DNA of 12,009 bases from Alphaproteobacteria bacterium (GTDB lineage: Bacteria; Pseudomonadota; Alphaproteobacteria; UBA6184), in the NCBI GenBank assembly GCA_030433125.1, contig JAUIKZ010000035.1, forward strand, positions 1 to 12,009. Reading direction: 5' to 3'. The position numbers and the translations under genes are program-made. Below, piece by piece: positions 1 through 6,771 of this stretch; the stretch's first letter is position 1; each line of letters begins with the position of its first letter. The notes beneath the pieces were generated by a model. That model was not told the origin of the DNA. It made no database searches and saw nothing but the letters and a program-made list of their open reading frames with translations.

Positions 1-465
1 TATGTTTTTTTCTGCCGCTATCTGCATAGTAAGACTATCATATTTTACATCTTCAAACTTGAGGCCTTTACTTTTCATCATCAAAATGATGCCGTTTAAG
101 CCCTGAAGTGGATGGTTTTTTGGTTCCAGGAATGTTTTTATCTCACTGAAGGTATCAAAAGCGGGTTGAGTCACTTCTGCGTCTAATCCGGCTTGGTCTA
201 ATTCTTCTTTAGTTGTATTCAAACGAGATATGACGTTCTCCTGAAAAACACCCCATTCGAAATCTTGCTTTTCATCAGAATAAGAATTTATAGCCGCCCC
301 CATCACGTGGTCTAATGTGAAACCGAAAACGCTTTTCGTGAGTGCTTGCTGCTGGGTTAATTGCTCGCTCACTAGGTTTTCATTCATCTCTTCCATAGCT
401 TCTGCTGCACTCACATTTGTTAAAACACTTGCCATAAATACTGCTGATAATAATGCTTTTTTCAT
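1..465 (-). CDS. Secreted protein of unknown function (C-terminus beyond window)
   Basis: An open frame of 155 codons reads leftward without a stop from ATG at 465 to the window edge, so the C-terminus is missing. It is not a family I recognise. The first 23 or so residues form a Sec signal peptide: MKK, a hydrophobic stretch (ALLSAVFMASVL), and a likely signal peptidase I site near VSA-AEA. The mature part is hydrophilic and probably helical, with no cysteine pair or repeat visible in the portion present. The start is supported by an AAAGGA Shine-Dalgarno sequence nine bases upstream and a sigma70-like promoter at 533-560. The product should be exported to the periplasm or beyond. The reading frame and signal peptide are seen directly; any role is unknown. 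Confidence 0.8.
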   Translation of the reverse strand, partial: MKKALLSAVFMASVLTNVSAAEAMEEMNENLVSEQLTQQQALTKSVFGFTLDHVMGAAINSYSDEKQDFEWGVFQENVISRLNTTKEELDQAGLDAEVTQPAFDTFSEIKTFLEPKNHPLQGLNGIILMMKSKGLKFEDVKYDSLTMQIAAEKNI

Positions 466-532
466 AAATATTTTCCTTTCATTTTAAATAAGTAGAGCAC
501 TTAATGATTTGTGATATCTGTCTACTAAATGC

Positions 533-560
533 GTTATAGAAACACTAATTTTTATTTCAA
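533..560 (-). promoter_or_regulatory. Promoter of the secreted protein gene at 1-465
   Basis: On the minus strand, TTGAAA (555-560) and TATAAC (533-538) are separated by 16 bases; each hexamer matches the sigma70 consensus at 5 of 6 positions. Transcription would start near 526, giving a leader of about 60 nt before the ATG at 465. Confidence 0.55.
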
Positions 561-874
561 GGTATTGAATGAACAATTTTGCATGGGTATCAAGTTTTGC
601 TAAGCCTGATCAAATAATACATTTCTGTTGGGCGCCTCTTATTGTTTATAATAATACAAATATTGGTCTCTTTAAACTTTCTTTGTGAAAATCTTAAGGG
701 CGACCAGGGCCATTTAGTTCTGCTGCAATATTTTGATGATTTGTTTAGTAAATCTGGCGTCAAAGGATAGGAAAAACAGCCAACTTTTAAAGAGGGGGGG
801 CGTACTACCCATCTTGTCACCTTGATAATGTCCTCGGACTGCCTTCCATTTTCATCCTCGTTCTCCCTTTCAAT

Positions 875-945
875 GTCACCCCCGCGCAGGCGGGGGTCCA
901 GGTTTACTGCACCTTTTACTGGATTCCCGCTTCCGCGGGAATGAC
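875..945. repeat. Three-hairpin palindromic dispersed repeat
   Basis: Two perfect palindromes flank a weaker one. Arm 1 is ACCCCCGC/GCGGGGGT (878-885 with 890-897, loop GCAG). The middle arm is CCAG/CTGG (898-901 with 919-922). Arm 2 is ATTCCCGC/GCGGGAAT (923-930 with 935-942, loop TTCC). GTC (875-877) and GAC (943-945) close the element, so almost every base outside the loops is paired, like a three-way junction. It matches a familiar type of palindromic intergenic unit in proteobacterial genomes, GTCATTCCCGC... and CTGGACCCCCGC..., often mis-translated as NLDPRLRG. The fold is seen directly; membership of the dispersed family is from memory and only one copy lies in this window. Confidence 0.8.
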
Positions 946-1081
946 TCCCTTGGAGGGGGGCAGAAACGCATCCATCTAGTCTGTTTTTATACCAAATTTC
1001 CCAAGGAACTAAAAGGCCCTGAAGGGCGACGCACAAGTGATCAATAGGGGGGCTCAAGAAGGCGGAAAGGCGTTCCCGCGG

Positions 1082-1123
1082 AGGATGCTTGCCACCACCA
1101 TGCCTTGGCAAGGGCGACATCCT
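1082..1123. repeat. Bulged inverted repeat upstream of gltX
   Basis: AGGATG (1082-1087) pairs with CATCCT (1118-1123), and directly inside it CTTGCCA (1088-1094) pairs with TGGCAAG (1106-1112). This gives 13 perfect pairs with an 11-nt loop and a 5-nt bulge (GGCGA) on the 3' side. It lies upstream of the predicted gltX promoter, so it is probably not in the gltX mRNA. It may be DNA-level structure, a repeat relic or part of an unannotated transcript. Confidence 0.6.
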
Positions 1124-1192
1124 TTGGGGTGTCAAGAATAGTTTTCATGCGTAGGTCCTGCCACCTACTTGCCCCGCCCTGGGGGCTTGTGC
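1105..1192 (+). repeat. Dispersed element copy 1, upstream of gltX
   Basis: Three blocks occur here in the same order and orientation as at 7287-7358: TTGGCAAGGG (1105-1114), AGTTTTCATGCGTAGG (1140-1155) and CCCTGGGGGCTTGTGC (1177-1192). Relative to the other copy, this one carries 21 extra bases (1156-1176) between the second and third blocks, and those bases include the predicted gltX -35 hexamer. The third block ends in the TG-C of the extended -10. Confidence 0.6.
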
Positions 1193-1198
1193 TATATT
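1169..1198 (+). promoter_or_regulatory. Probable promoter of gltX-cysS-rnd
   Basis: TATATT (1193-1198) is preceded by TGC, an extended -10, and TTGCCC (1169-1174) lies 18 bases upstream as a weak -35. The expected start near 1205 leaves a leader of about 17 nt before the gltX ATG at 1222. No experimental support is possible from sequence alone. Confidence 0.5.
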
Positions 1199-1221
1199 TT
1201 GCTGAATTTGGAATATATATA

Positions 1222-2574
1222 ATGACACGTTTGCGCTTTGCGCCCAGCCCAACGGGAAAATTGCATCTCGGTAACATTAGAGCCGCCATGATTAACTATC
1301 TTTATGCCCTACAACATGAGGGAGAGTTTGTGCTACGGATTGACGACACCGACCACGAACGCTCACGCCTAGAATATATTGAGGCTATTGAAGCGGATTT
1401 AGCCTGGCTCGGCATACACTATGACACCACCTTTTCACAGTCCTCACGTTTTGATCGTTACGCAGAGGTGGTAGAGAAACTTAAAGAGATGGGCCGCCTC
1501 TATCCCTGTTATGAAACACCTGAGGAGCTGGAGTTCTATCGCAAACAGCAGCTGGCACGCCGGCAACCGCCTATTTATAACCGCAAGTCACTCCAACTGA
1601 CTGACGCGCAAAAACAAGAGTTAAAAGCTCAGGGCCGCAAACCGCACTGGCGTTTTAAATTAGAAGAAGGTGAGATTAAGTGGCACGATATGATTCGAGG
1701 TGACTGTCAGTTTAATACGCAACACCTAAGTGACCCAGTGCTTATTCGTGAAGACGGCGTGCCACTCTACACCCTCCCCTCCGTGATTGATGACTTGGAT
1801 TATGAAATCACGCATATTATTAGAGGGGAAGACCACGTGACCAACACGGCGGTGCAAATGCAAATTATGGATGTGCTTAAGCCCATATTAGGCCGGTCTA
1901 ACCACACCATCACATTTGGGCATTTTAGTCTGATGACGACCACATCAGGAGAAGGTTTTTCAAAGCGCAAGGGTAGTTTATCCATTAGCACCTTAAAAGA
2001 AGAAGGCATGCTGCCTGTTACGATTGCTGCATTCTTGGCGAAGCTTGGTACCTCACAAGCGGTTGAGCCCTACACCTCTATGCAAGATGTGGCCGGAAGC
2101 TTTGATATCAATACGTTTTCTCGCTCGGCTCCTAAGGTAGCTATGGAGGAATTATGGGCTTTAAACGAGAAGGTGATCCATAAGCTTACACTGGATCAAG
2201 CACGAGAACATGCCCCCGAGGCCCTTGCTAAGGTAGACGAGGCCTTTTGGGAAAGCATTAAGCCAAACCTACACACATTAAATGATGTAGACCTCTACTA
2301 TAACATCTGCCACGGTGTTATTGAGCCCTTCATAGAAGAGCCCGCCTATATTCGAGAAGCGGCTGAGGCTCTTGCCGATGTCTCCGTTTGGGATGAAACC
2401 ACGTGGAAAACCTGGGCTGGCCTCTTAAAAGAAAAGACGGGCCGCAAAGGGAAAGCCCTGTTTATGCCCCTGCGCCAGGCCATTACAGGTATGAGCCACG
2501 GGCCCGAAATGGGCACCTTTCTGCCGTTAATTAACCGCCAACTTGTTGAAAACCGCCTCAAAGAGATAAAATAA
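1222..2574 (+). CDS. gltX: Glutamyl-tRNA synthetase (GltX2-type)
   Basis: This 450-residue class I synthetase charges tRNA with glutamate in the cytosol. The N-terminus RFAPSPTGKLHLGN carries the HIGH motif as HLGN (residues 15-18), and the KMSKS-type loop is FSKRKG (from residue 246). The C-terminal half (LGTSQAVEP, a TGRKGKALFMPLR segment, then HGPEMG) resembles the second GluRS of alphaproteobacteria. In species with two copies, one enzyme can charge tRNA-Gln to feed the amidotransferase route; which tRNA this one uses cannot be read here. The frame extends upstream to an ATG at 1105, but homology begins at 1222 and the promoter lies at 1169-1198, so ATG 1222 is chosen despite a weak Shine-Dalgarno (GGAA). 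It is first in a tight operon; its stop overlaps the cysS start by one base (TAATG). Confidence 0.95.
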   Translation: MTRLRFAPSPTGKLHLGNIRAAMINYLYALQHEGEFVLRIDDTDHERSRLEYIEAIEADLAWLGIHYDTTFSQSSRFDRYAEVVEKLKEMGRLYPCYETPEELEFYRKQQLARRQPPIYNRKSLQLTDAQKQELKAQGRKPHWRFKLEEGEIKWHDMIRGDCQFNTQHLSDPVLIREDGVPLYTLPSVIDDLDYEITHIIRGEDHVTNTAVQMQIMDVLKPILGRSNHTITFGHFSLMTTTSGEGFSKRKGSLSISTLKEEGMLPVTIAAFLAKLGTSQAVEPYTSMQDVAGSFDINTFSRSAPKVAMEELWALNEKVIHKLTLDQAREHAPEALAKVDEAFWESIKPNLHTLNDVDLYYNICHGVIEPFIEEPAYIREAAEALADVSVWDETTWKTWAGLLKEKTGRKGKALFMPLRQAITGMSHGPEMGTFLPLINRQLVENRLKEIK

Positions 2575-3923
2575 TGTCCCTTCACATATCCAACACCCTT
2601 ACAGGAACAAAAGAAGCGTTTAAACCCATTGACGAACGACATGTACGTTTGTATGTGTGTGGGCCCACCGTGTATAACAAGCCACATATTGGTAATGGGC
2701 GCCCGGTGGTAGTGTTTGATGTGCTGTATCGATTACTCAAAACGCTCTATCCAAAAGTTACATATGTACGCAACATCACGGACGTGGATGATAAAATTCA
2801 TTCCCGGGCCTTCGAGTTAGGAATAGCGCCGTCCTCTTTGGCGCGGCAAATAACGGAGGTGTTTCATGGCATTTGTGATTTTTTAGGGGCCCTACCTCCC
2901 ACTCATGAGCCTCGTGTTACAGATCATATGGATGACATCATTGCCATGATCCAAAAGCTGCTTGATAACGGGGCCGCTTACGAAGCAGAGGGACATGTGC
3001 TTTTCAGGGTGAGTGCCGCGAAGAATTATGGGGCCTTAGCGCGCAAAGATGAAGAGGCGATGCTGGCGGGCGCCCGCGTGGATGTGGCTAGTTACAAAGA
3101 AAACCCACAAGACTTTGTTTTATGGAAACCCAGTAAAAAGTTTGATTCAGCGTGGGACGCCCCCTTCGGGAAGGGCCGCCCGGGCTGGCACATTGAATGC
3201 TCTGCTATGGCTCACAAATATTTGGGTGAGGTGTTTGATATTCACGGGGGAGGCATTGATCTTATCTTCCCTCACCATGAAAATGAAATCGCCCAAAGCA
3301 CTTGCGCCCATGGCACAGACACGCTTGCGAACTATTGGATGCACAATGGCCACCTTCAAATTGATGGTGCAAAAATGGCCAAGTCGATGGGGAATGTGGT
3401 CACCTTTGATGACGTTATGCGCGCCCACCGCGGCGATGTGGTGCGCGTAGCCTTGCTACAAAGCCATTATAAACAACCCCTTAACTGGACTGAGCAATCG
3501 CTGCATATGGCGAAAAGCTTTATGGACAAATATTACCGTGCCATGGAAAAGGTGCCCAGCGACGAATACAGCAGCATTGTCGGCCATTTAGCTATGCCTG
3601 CCGTGAAACAAGCCCTGTTAGATGACCTCAATACGCCGCAGGTTTTTTCAATTTTAAACAAAGCCTTTGAAACAGCCGAGATCGCGGATCTTATTTCCAC
3701 CATGAAGTTTATGGGCCTAGGCCGATTAACGCCGCAGAAATGGTTTCAAAACCTCAGTTCTACATCGCTGTCTGAAGACATTGTACGTGAATTGATTAGC
3801 CAAAGGGCCGAGGCCAAACAAGCTCGACAATTTGAAAGGGCTGACAAGATTCGACAACTGCTTTTCAAAGAGGGGGTAATATTAGACGATACCCGCGATG
3901 GCACCAGGTGGCGTGTACGATAG
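2574..3923 (+). CDS. cysS: Cysteinyl-tRNA synthetase
   Basis: This 449-residue class I synthetase makes Cys-tRNA-Cys. The zinc ligands sit at the classical positions C29, C209, H234 and E238; the HIGH motif is HIGN (38-41), and the KMSKS motif is KMAKS (267-271). RNITDVDDKI (66-75) is the conserved segment after the first half of the Rossmann fold. The C-terminus keeps the usual RAEAKQARQFERADKIR helix and the GTRWR-like end. Length is normal for the family and nothing is broken. The start codon overlaps the gltX stop by one base, so translation is probably coupled; the upstream Shine-Dalgarno (AAAGAG within gltX) is modest. The stop is followed directly by the rnd start. Confidence 0.97.
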   Translation: MSLHISNTLTGTKEAFKPIDERHVRLYVCGPTVYNKPHIGNGRPVVVFDVLYRLLKTLYPKVTYVRNITDVDDKIHSRAFELGIAPSSLARQITEVFHGICDFLGALPPTHEPRVTDHMDDIIAMIQKLLDNGAAYEAEGHVLFRVSAAKNYGALARKDEEAMLAGARVDVASYKENPQDFVLWKPSKKFDSAWDAPFGKGRPGWHIECSAMAHKYLGEVFDIHGGGIDLIFPHHENEIAQSTCAHGTDTLANYWMHNGHLQIDGAKMAKSMGNVVTFDDVMRAHRGDVVRVALLQSHYKQPLNWTEQSLHMAKSFMDKYYRAMEKVPSDEYSSIVGHLAMPAVKQALLDDLNTPQVFSILNKAFETAEIADLISTMKFMGLGRLTPQKWFQNLSSTSLSEDIVRELISQRAEAKQARQFERADKIRQLLFKEGVILDDTRDGTRWRVR

Positions 3924-5129
3924 ATGACAGAAACACACGCCCCTCCTACCTATACACTCATCACAACACAACGTGACTTGGTGAAGCTTCAAGAAACAAT
4001 GACCTCCCATAAGCGGGCCCCTATTTACATTGATACAGAGTTCAAACGTGAGAAAACCTATGCGCCCATTCTTTCGTTGATTCAACTTAACTTTAAGGAG
4101 CGTATCTACATCATTGATGCGCTTGCCTTACAACATGAGGTTCATGCCTTTATTGCTCTTCTCAATGAGCCTGATTGGATGAAGGTGTATCATAGCGGCA
4201 CGCAGGACATTGAGGTTATGCACTATATCACTCCCTCGCCCCAGCAAAACCTGTTCGACACCCAAATTGCTGCCCGCTTGGCCGGCATGAAAGAACAGAT
4301 ATCCTTGTTCAACCTCGTAAAAGACATATGCAACCTTGAGCTTGATAAATCGGCTCAACAAATCGACTGGTGTATGCGCCCCTTACCGCCTGCGGCCCTT
4401 GATTATGCTGCCGCTGACGTGGCTTATCTACCCGCTATTTATGCGCACCTGGAAAGCCGCTTGCAACAAAAGAACCGGTTGGCTTGGGCCTTTGAAGAAG
4501 CGGAGAAAGCCTTGTCTCCCACTAAGGTGATCCCCCAGCCGATTGAGGCATGGCGTCGTTTAAGGCTTACTAACGCAGGGGTTACAAACGCGCCACTCGT
4601 GGTGGCCATGGCAGCAGCCCGCGAGCTACTGGCACGAGAGCTCGACTTACCCCGCGCGTGGATTTTTGCAGATAGCGTTTTCGATACCATCGCCAGCGCT
4701 AAAACCTCCATCCAAGCATTGACCCCTCAAACTATAAAGCGCTTTGATGAAGATATAGTCGATTCAGTTGCCGAGCAACTGGCTCATTATGTGCAGCAAC
4801 TTGAAGATGAGAGCATATCGCAAGCCACCACCCTTTTGGAATTAGAGCGCCGTGCCCCTGCCCACAATGAGGTGTATGACATGCTTAAGATTTTATTAAA
4901 CCATTATGCGGCGCAGGTAGGGTTAAATGTGTCTGTTCTTTCATCTACGAAAGAACTTAAAAGACTCGTCAACCTATGGTCTCACAATCATCCTGCTTTT
5001 GAAGACTCACCTCTTTTAAACGGCTGGCGAGAGAGGGTTGTGGGGCGGCCCATTCGCGCTTTTCTGAAGGGTGACTTGAATATTAAGCTAGCCGACAACA
5101 AAGTGATATTCGAAGAAAAAGAAGCCTAG
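3924..5129 (+). CDS. rnd: Ribonuclease D
   Basis: This 401-residue 3'-5' exoribonuclease trims tRNA and other stable RNA precursors. The DEDDy exonuclease motifs are visible: Exo I YIDTEF (D37, E39), Exo II HSGTQDIEVM (D95) and Exo III DYAAADVAYL (Y161, D165). The family segment KSAQQIDWCMRPL precedes Exo III. An HRDC-like helical region follows from about residue 208 (IEAWRRLR), with a second helical part to the C-terminus, as in the usual RNase D layout and length. The ATG follows the cysS TAG with no gap; AGGTGG inside the end of cysS, 12 bases upstream, is a rather distant Shine-Dalgarno. The TAG stop shares the palindrome CTAG with the stop of the opposing ubiA. Placement after two tRNA synthetase genes fits a tRNA-maturation role. 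Confidence 0.93.
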   Translation: MTETHAPPTYTLITTQRDLVKLQETMTSHKRAPIYIDTEFKREKTYAPILSLIQLNFKERIYIIDALALQHEVHAFIALLNEPDWMKVYHSGTQDIEVMHYITPSPQQNLFDTQIAARLAGMKEQISLFNLVKDICNLELDKSAQQIDWCMRPLPPAALDYAAADVAYLPAIYAHLESRLQQKNRLAWAFEEAEKALSPTKVIPQPIEAWRRLRLTNAGVTNAPLVVAMAAARELLARELDLPRAWIFADSVFDTIASAKTSIQALTPQTIKRFDEDIVDSVAEQLAHYVQQLEDESISQATTLLELERRAPAHNEVYDMLKILLNHYAAQVGLNVSVLSSTKELKRLVNLWSHNHPAFEDSPLLNGWRERVVGRPIRAFLKGDLNIKLADNKVIFEEKEA

Positions 5130-5974
5130 CCCAGCATTGCCGCTAGCACCAAAATGAGCCCTATCCATTTCTCTCGTGAGAATATCTGGCCGGCCATTTC
5201 TGTATCATGAGGACGAAGACGCTGCAGATTGCGCAGGCTGTAAAGGACTATCACAAAAACCACCCAGTGAAAATACGTCAGCCCCATGACCCACCCGGCA
5301 GCCGCTAAACACGCCCCATAAACCAAAACAACCATAATAAGCCCCGGCTTTAAGAACGCACCTAACGCTTGCGGTGAAGACTTTACCCCCACCAACACAT
5401 CGTCTTCTAGGTCTTGGAGGCCGTAAACCGTATCGAAATAAAACACCCAGGCGATACTGCCACCATAAAGCAAGAGAATTACAGGGTGATAGCTTTCACT
5501 TAGGGTAAACCATCCCATGGGGGCACCTACGCCAAATGTAACCCCTAAAAACAACTGGGGCCAAAAGGTGATACGCTTCATCCAGGGATAAAGCCCGACC
5601 AGCAAAACGGCTATCATGGCGATGAACCAGGTGCGCACAGGAAGGAACAGTAATAACAAGGCTGATAAAGCTAGATGGCCCGCTATGATCACCCACCCAT
5701 TTTTTAGAGCCATTGGGTTCTCCGCCCGCACAAAAGGGCGTGCGGCTGTGCGCTTCACGCCGCCATCAAAGGGCCTGTCTACAATATCATTGTACACACA
5801 GCCTGCCCCACGCATTAAGAACGCCCCCAGTATAAACACCAAAAGCTCTTTCGTATAGCTCATGTCCGCGTACTGCGCACCAAAAATGAGCCCTAACGCT
5901 GCGGGTGCAAAAAGCAATAACGCCCCCACAGGTTTGTGGAGGCGGGTTACGGCTACATAGTCCCTTAAAAACAC
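5126..5974 (-). CDS. ubiA: 4-hydroxybenzoate polyprenyltransferase
   Basis: This 282-residue integral membrane protein attaches the polyprenyl tail to 4-hydroxybenzoate in ubiquinone synthesis. Both prenyltransferase aspartate motifs are present: NDIVDRPFD (62-70), and FDT...QDLEDD (D181, D188, D191, D192) followed by GVKSSPQALG. About eight hydrophobic segments alternate with these cytosolic loops. The start is GTG at 5974: AAGG lies seven bases upstream and an in-frame TAA sits just before it, so no longer product is possible. The secreted orphan on the same strand ends 35 bases upstream, which suggests co-transcription from the promoter at 6538-6565. No ubiC lies beside it. Its 3' end overlaps rnd by four bases with no room for a terminator between them. 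Confidence 0.95.
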   Translation of the reverse strand: MFLRDYVAVTRLHKPVGALLLFAPAALGLIFGAQYADMSYTKELLVFILGAFLMRGAGCVYNDIVDRPFDGGVKRTAARPFVRAENPMALKNGWVIIAGHLALSALLLLFLPVRTWFIAMIAVLLVGLYPWMKRITFWPQLFLGVTFGVGAPMGWFTLSESYHPVILLLYGGSIAWVFYFDTVYGLQDLEDDVLVGVKSSPQALGAFLKPGLIMVVLVYGACLAAAGWVMGLTYFHWVVFVIVLYSLRNLQRLRPHDTEMAGQIFSREKWIGLILVLAAMLG

Positions 5975-6009
5975 TTCTTAACCTTCATTAATACTAAATC
6001 CAAAACCTC

Positions 6010-6504
6010 TTATTCCTCTTCATTTTTTGATTCAGTTTCTTCAGGGGGGGAGTTGTCATTGCCTACAAAAAACGAAACATTTTCAGGAAAACGAATCTCA
6101 AGTGAATCACTTTTTTCTGATGCGTGAATAACAGAAATATTACGGCCTTTCGATGTTGCGCTAATGATATTATTTATAAACCGCTGAAAATAGGGTTCAG
6201 TGCTTTTTAACTTGCCATGCGCCGAGGGGTGAATGATCACCTTTTCTATGTATGAACGGTGCTCATTCGCAAGCGCATGAGTATTAAAATATGTCCCCGC
6301 GCGAATATCATCCACATCATCTTCTTTTAAAATTAGCTTATGCTCAAAAAGCTGCGAGAGCATATCGACCTCTTTTTGGGTGAGCTCTTTTTCAGACGCT
6401 ACTTTACAATCATCCTGTTCGGGGAGCTCTGCAATGGCATCCATAGAAAAATGTGTTGCGATTGTGATAACAAGTGAAAGAGTGGTTGCTGTAAATTTTT
6501 TCAT
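6010..6504 (-). CDS. Secreted protein of unknown function, acidic tail
   Basis: This 164-residue protein matches no family I recognise. Residues 1-25 look like a Sec signal peptide (MKKF, hydrophobic core LSLVITIATHF, likely cleavage at AIA before ELPEQDD). The mature part has a single cysteine near its N-terminus (DDCK), a charged helical region, a possible alpha/beta segment (YIEKVIIHPSAHGK ... RNISVIHASEKSDSLEIRF), and a strongly acidic, presumably disordered C-terminal tail. A glycine-rich nucleotide or metal motif is not seen. The start is well supported: AAGAAGG six bases upstream and a TTGCAA/TATAAT promoter. It lies 35 bases upstream of ubiA on the same strand; this may be mere co-transcription rather than a ubiquinone role. 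Confidence 0.8.
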   Translation of the reverse strand: MKKFTATTLSLVITIATHFSMDAIAELPEQDDCKVASEKELTQKEVDMLSQLFEHKLILKEDDVDDIRAGTYFNTHALANEHRSYIEKVIIHPSAHGKLKSTEPYFQRFINNIISATSKGRNISVIHASEKSDSLEIRFPENVSFFVGNDNSPPEETESKNEEE

Positions 6505-6537
6505 TTTTAACCTTCTTCAAATTTTATTGTCTGGCGA

Positions 6538-6565
6538 ATTATATGAACGCATCACAGAATTGCAA
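6538..6565 (-). promoter_or_regulatory. Promoter of the 6010-6504 gene and probably ubiA
   Basis: On the minus strand, TTGCAA (6560-6565) and a perfect TATAAT (6538-6543) are 16 bases apart. Transcription would start near 6531, about 27 nt before the ATG at 6504. This is the best sigma70-like promoter in the window. Confidence 0.65.
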
Positions 6566-6645
6566 GCAGAATTACGTTTCGAAAGCCCCCTACCTTGGTT
6601 TCGAATAGAAATGTGTTTTTGGCTCATGGGTGTATTCTAAGTTTG

Positions 6646-6682
6646 AAACAAAACAAAGGGGGCAAGAGTGCCACGGGGCCCC
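6646..6682 (-). terminator. Possible terminator of the NfeD-like gene
   Basis: On the minus strand, GGGGC (6678-6682) can pair with GCCCC (6659-6663) over a 14-nt loop, followed by the U-rich run CUUUGUUUUGUUU. The stem is short and overlaps the self-complementary CGGGGCCCCG (6674-6683), so this is a weak call. It lies about 90 bases downstream of the stop at 6772. Confidence 0.35.
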
Positions 6683-6771
6683 GCCTCCAAAGCCAACCTA
6701 TGAAACTGTTCTTGAAACAAATTCAGGAAGAGGTAGGTGGTGGGGGGCAGGAAGACGTGTGGCGGTGCTGA

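Larger units (their letters stand above)
466..1221. other. Gene-free stretch rich in repeats
   Basis: No convincing gene lies here. Long frames can be read, but they run through palindromic repeats, lack a Shine-Dalgarno sequence and resemble no protein. The left 100 bases hold the promoter of the gene at 1-465. The rest alternates AT-rich DNA with G/C-rich palindromes: the three-hairpin repeat at 875-945, a bulged hairpin at 1082-1123, three copies of the 9-mer AAGGGCGAC (696-704, 1022-1030, 1110-1118), several runs of six or seven G, and the gltX promoter region, part of which recurs at 7287-7358. No tRNA or other known RNA gene was recognised. Confidence 0.7.

Noticed and set aside
590..1135. 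A 181-codon minus-strand frame in the gene-free stretch
   Set aside because: It reads straight through the palindromic repeat (giving the familiar false segment NLDPRLRGGD), has no Shine-Dalgarno and shows no protein-like composition.
1105..1221. A 39-codon N-terminal extension of gltX
   Set aside because: The extra residues lie before the conserved RFAPSPTG start, overlap the hairpin and promoter, and have no ribosome site.
466..1221. CRISPR array or tRNA gene among the palindromes
   Set aside because: No regularly spaced identical repeats and no cloverleaf with tRNA-conserved positions were found.
6643..6721. Direct repeat TTGAAACAAA at 6643-6652 and 6712-6721
   Set aside because: Ten AT-rich bases repeated once, without flanking structure, is not convincing.
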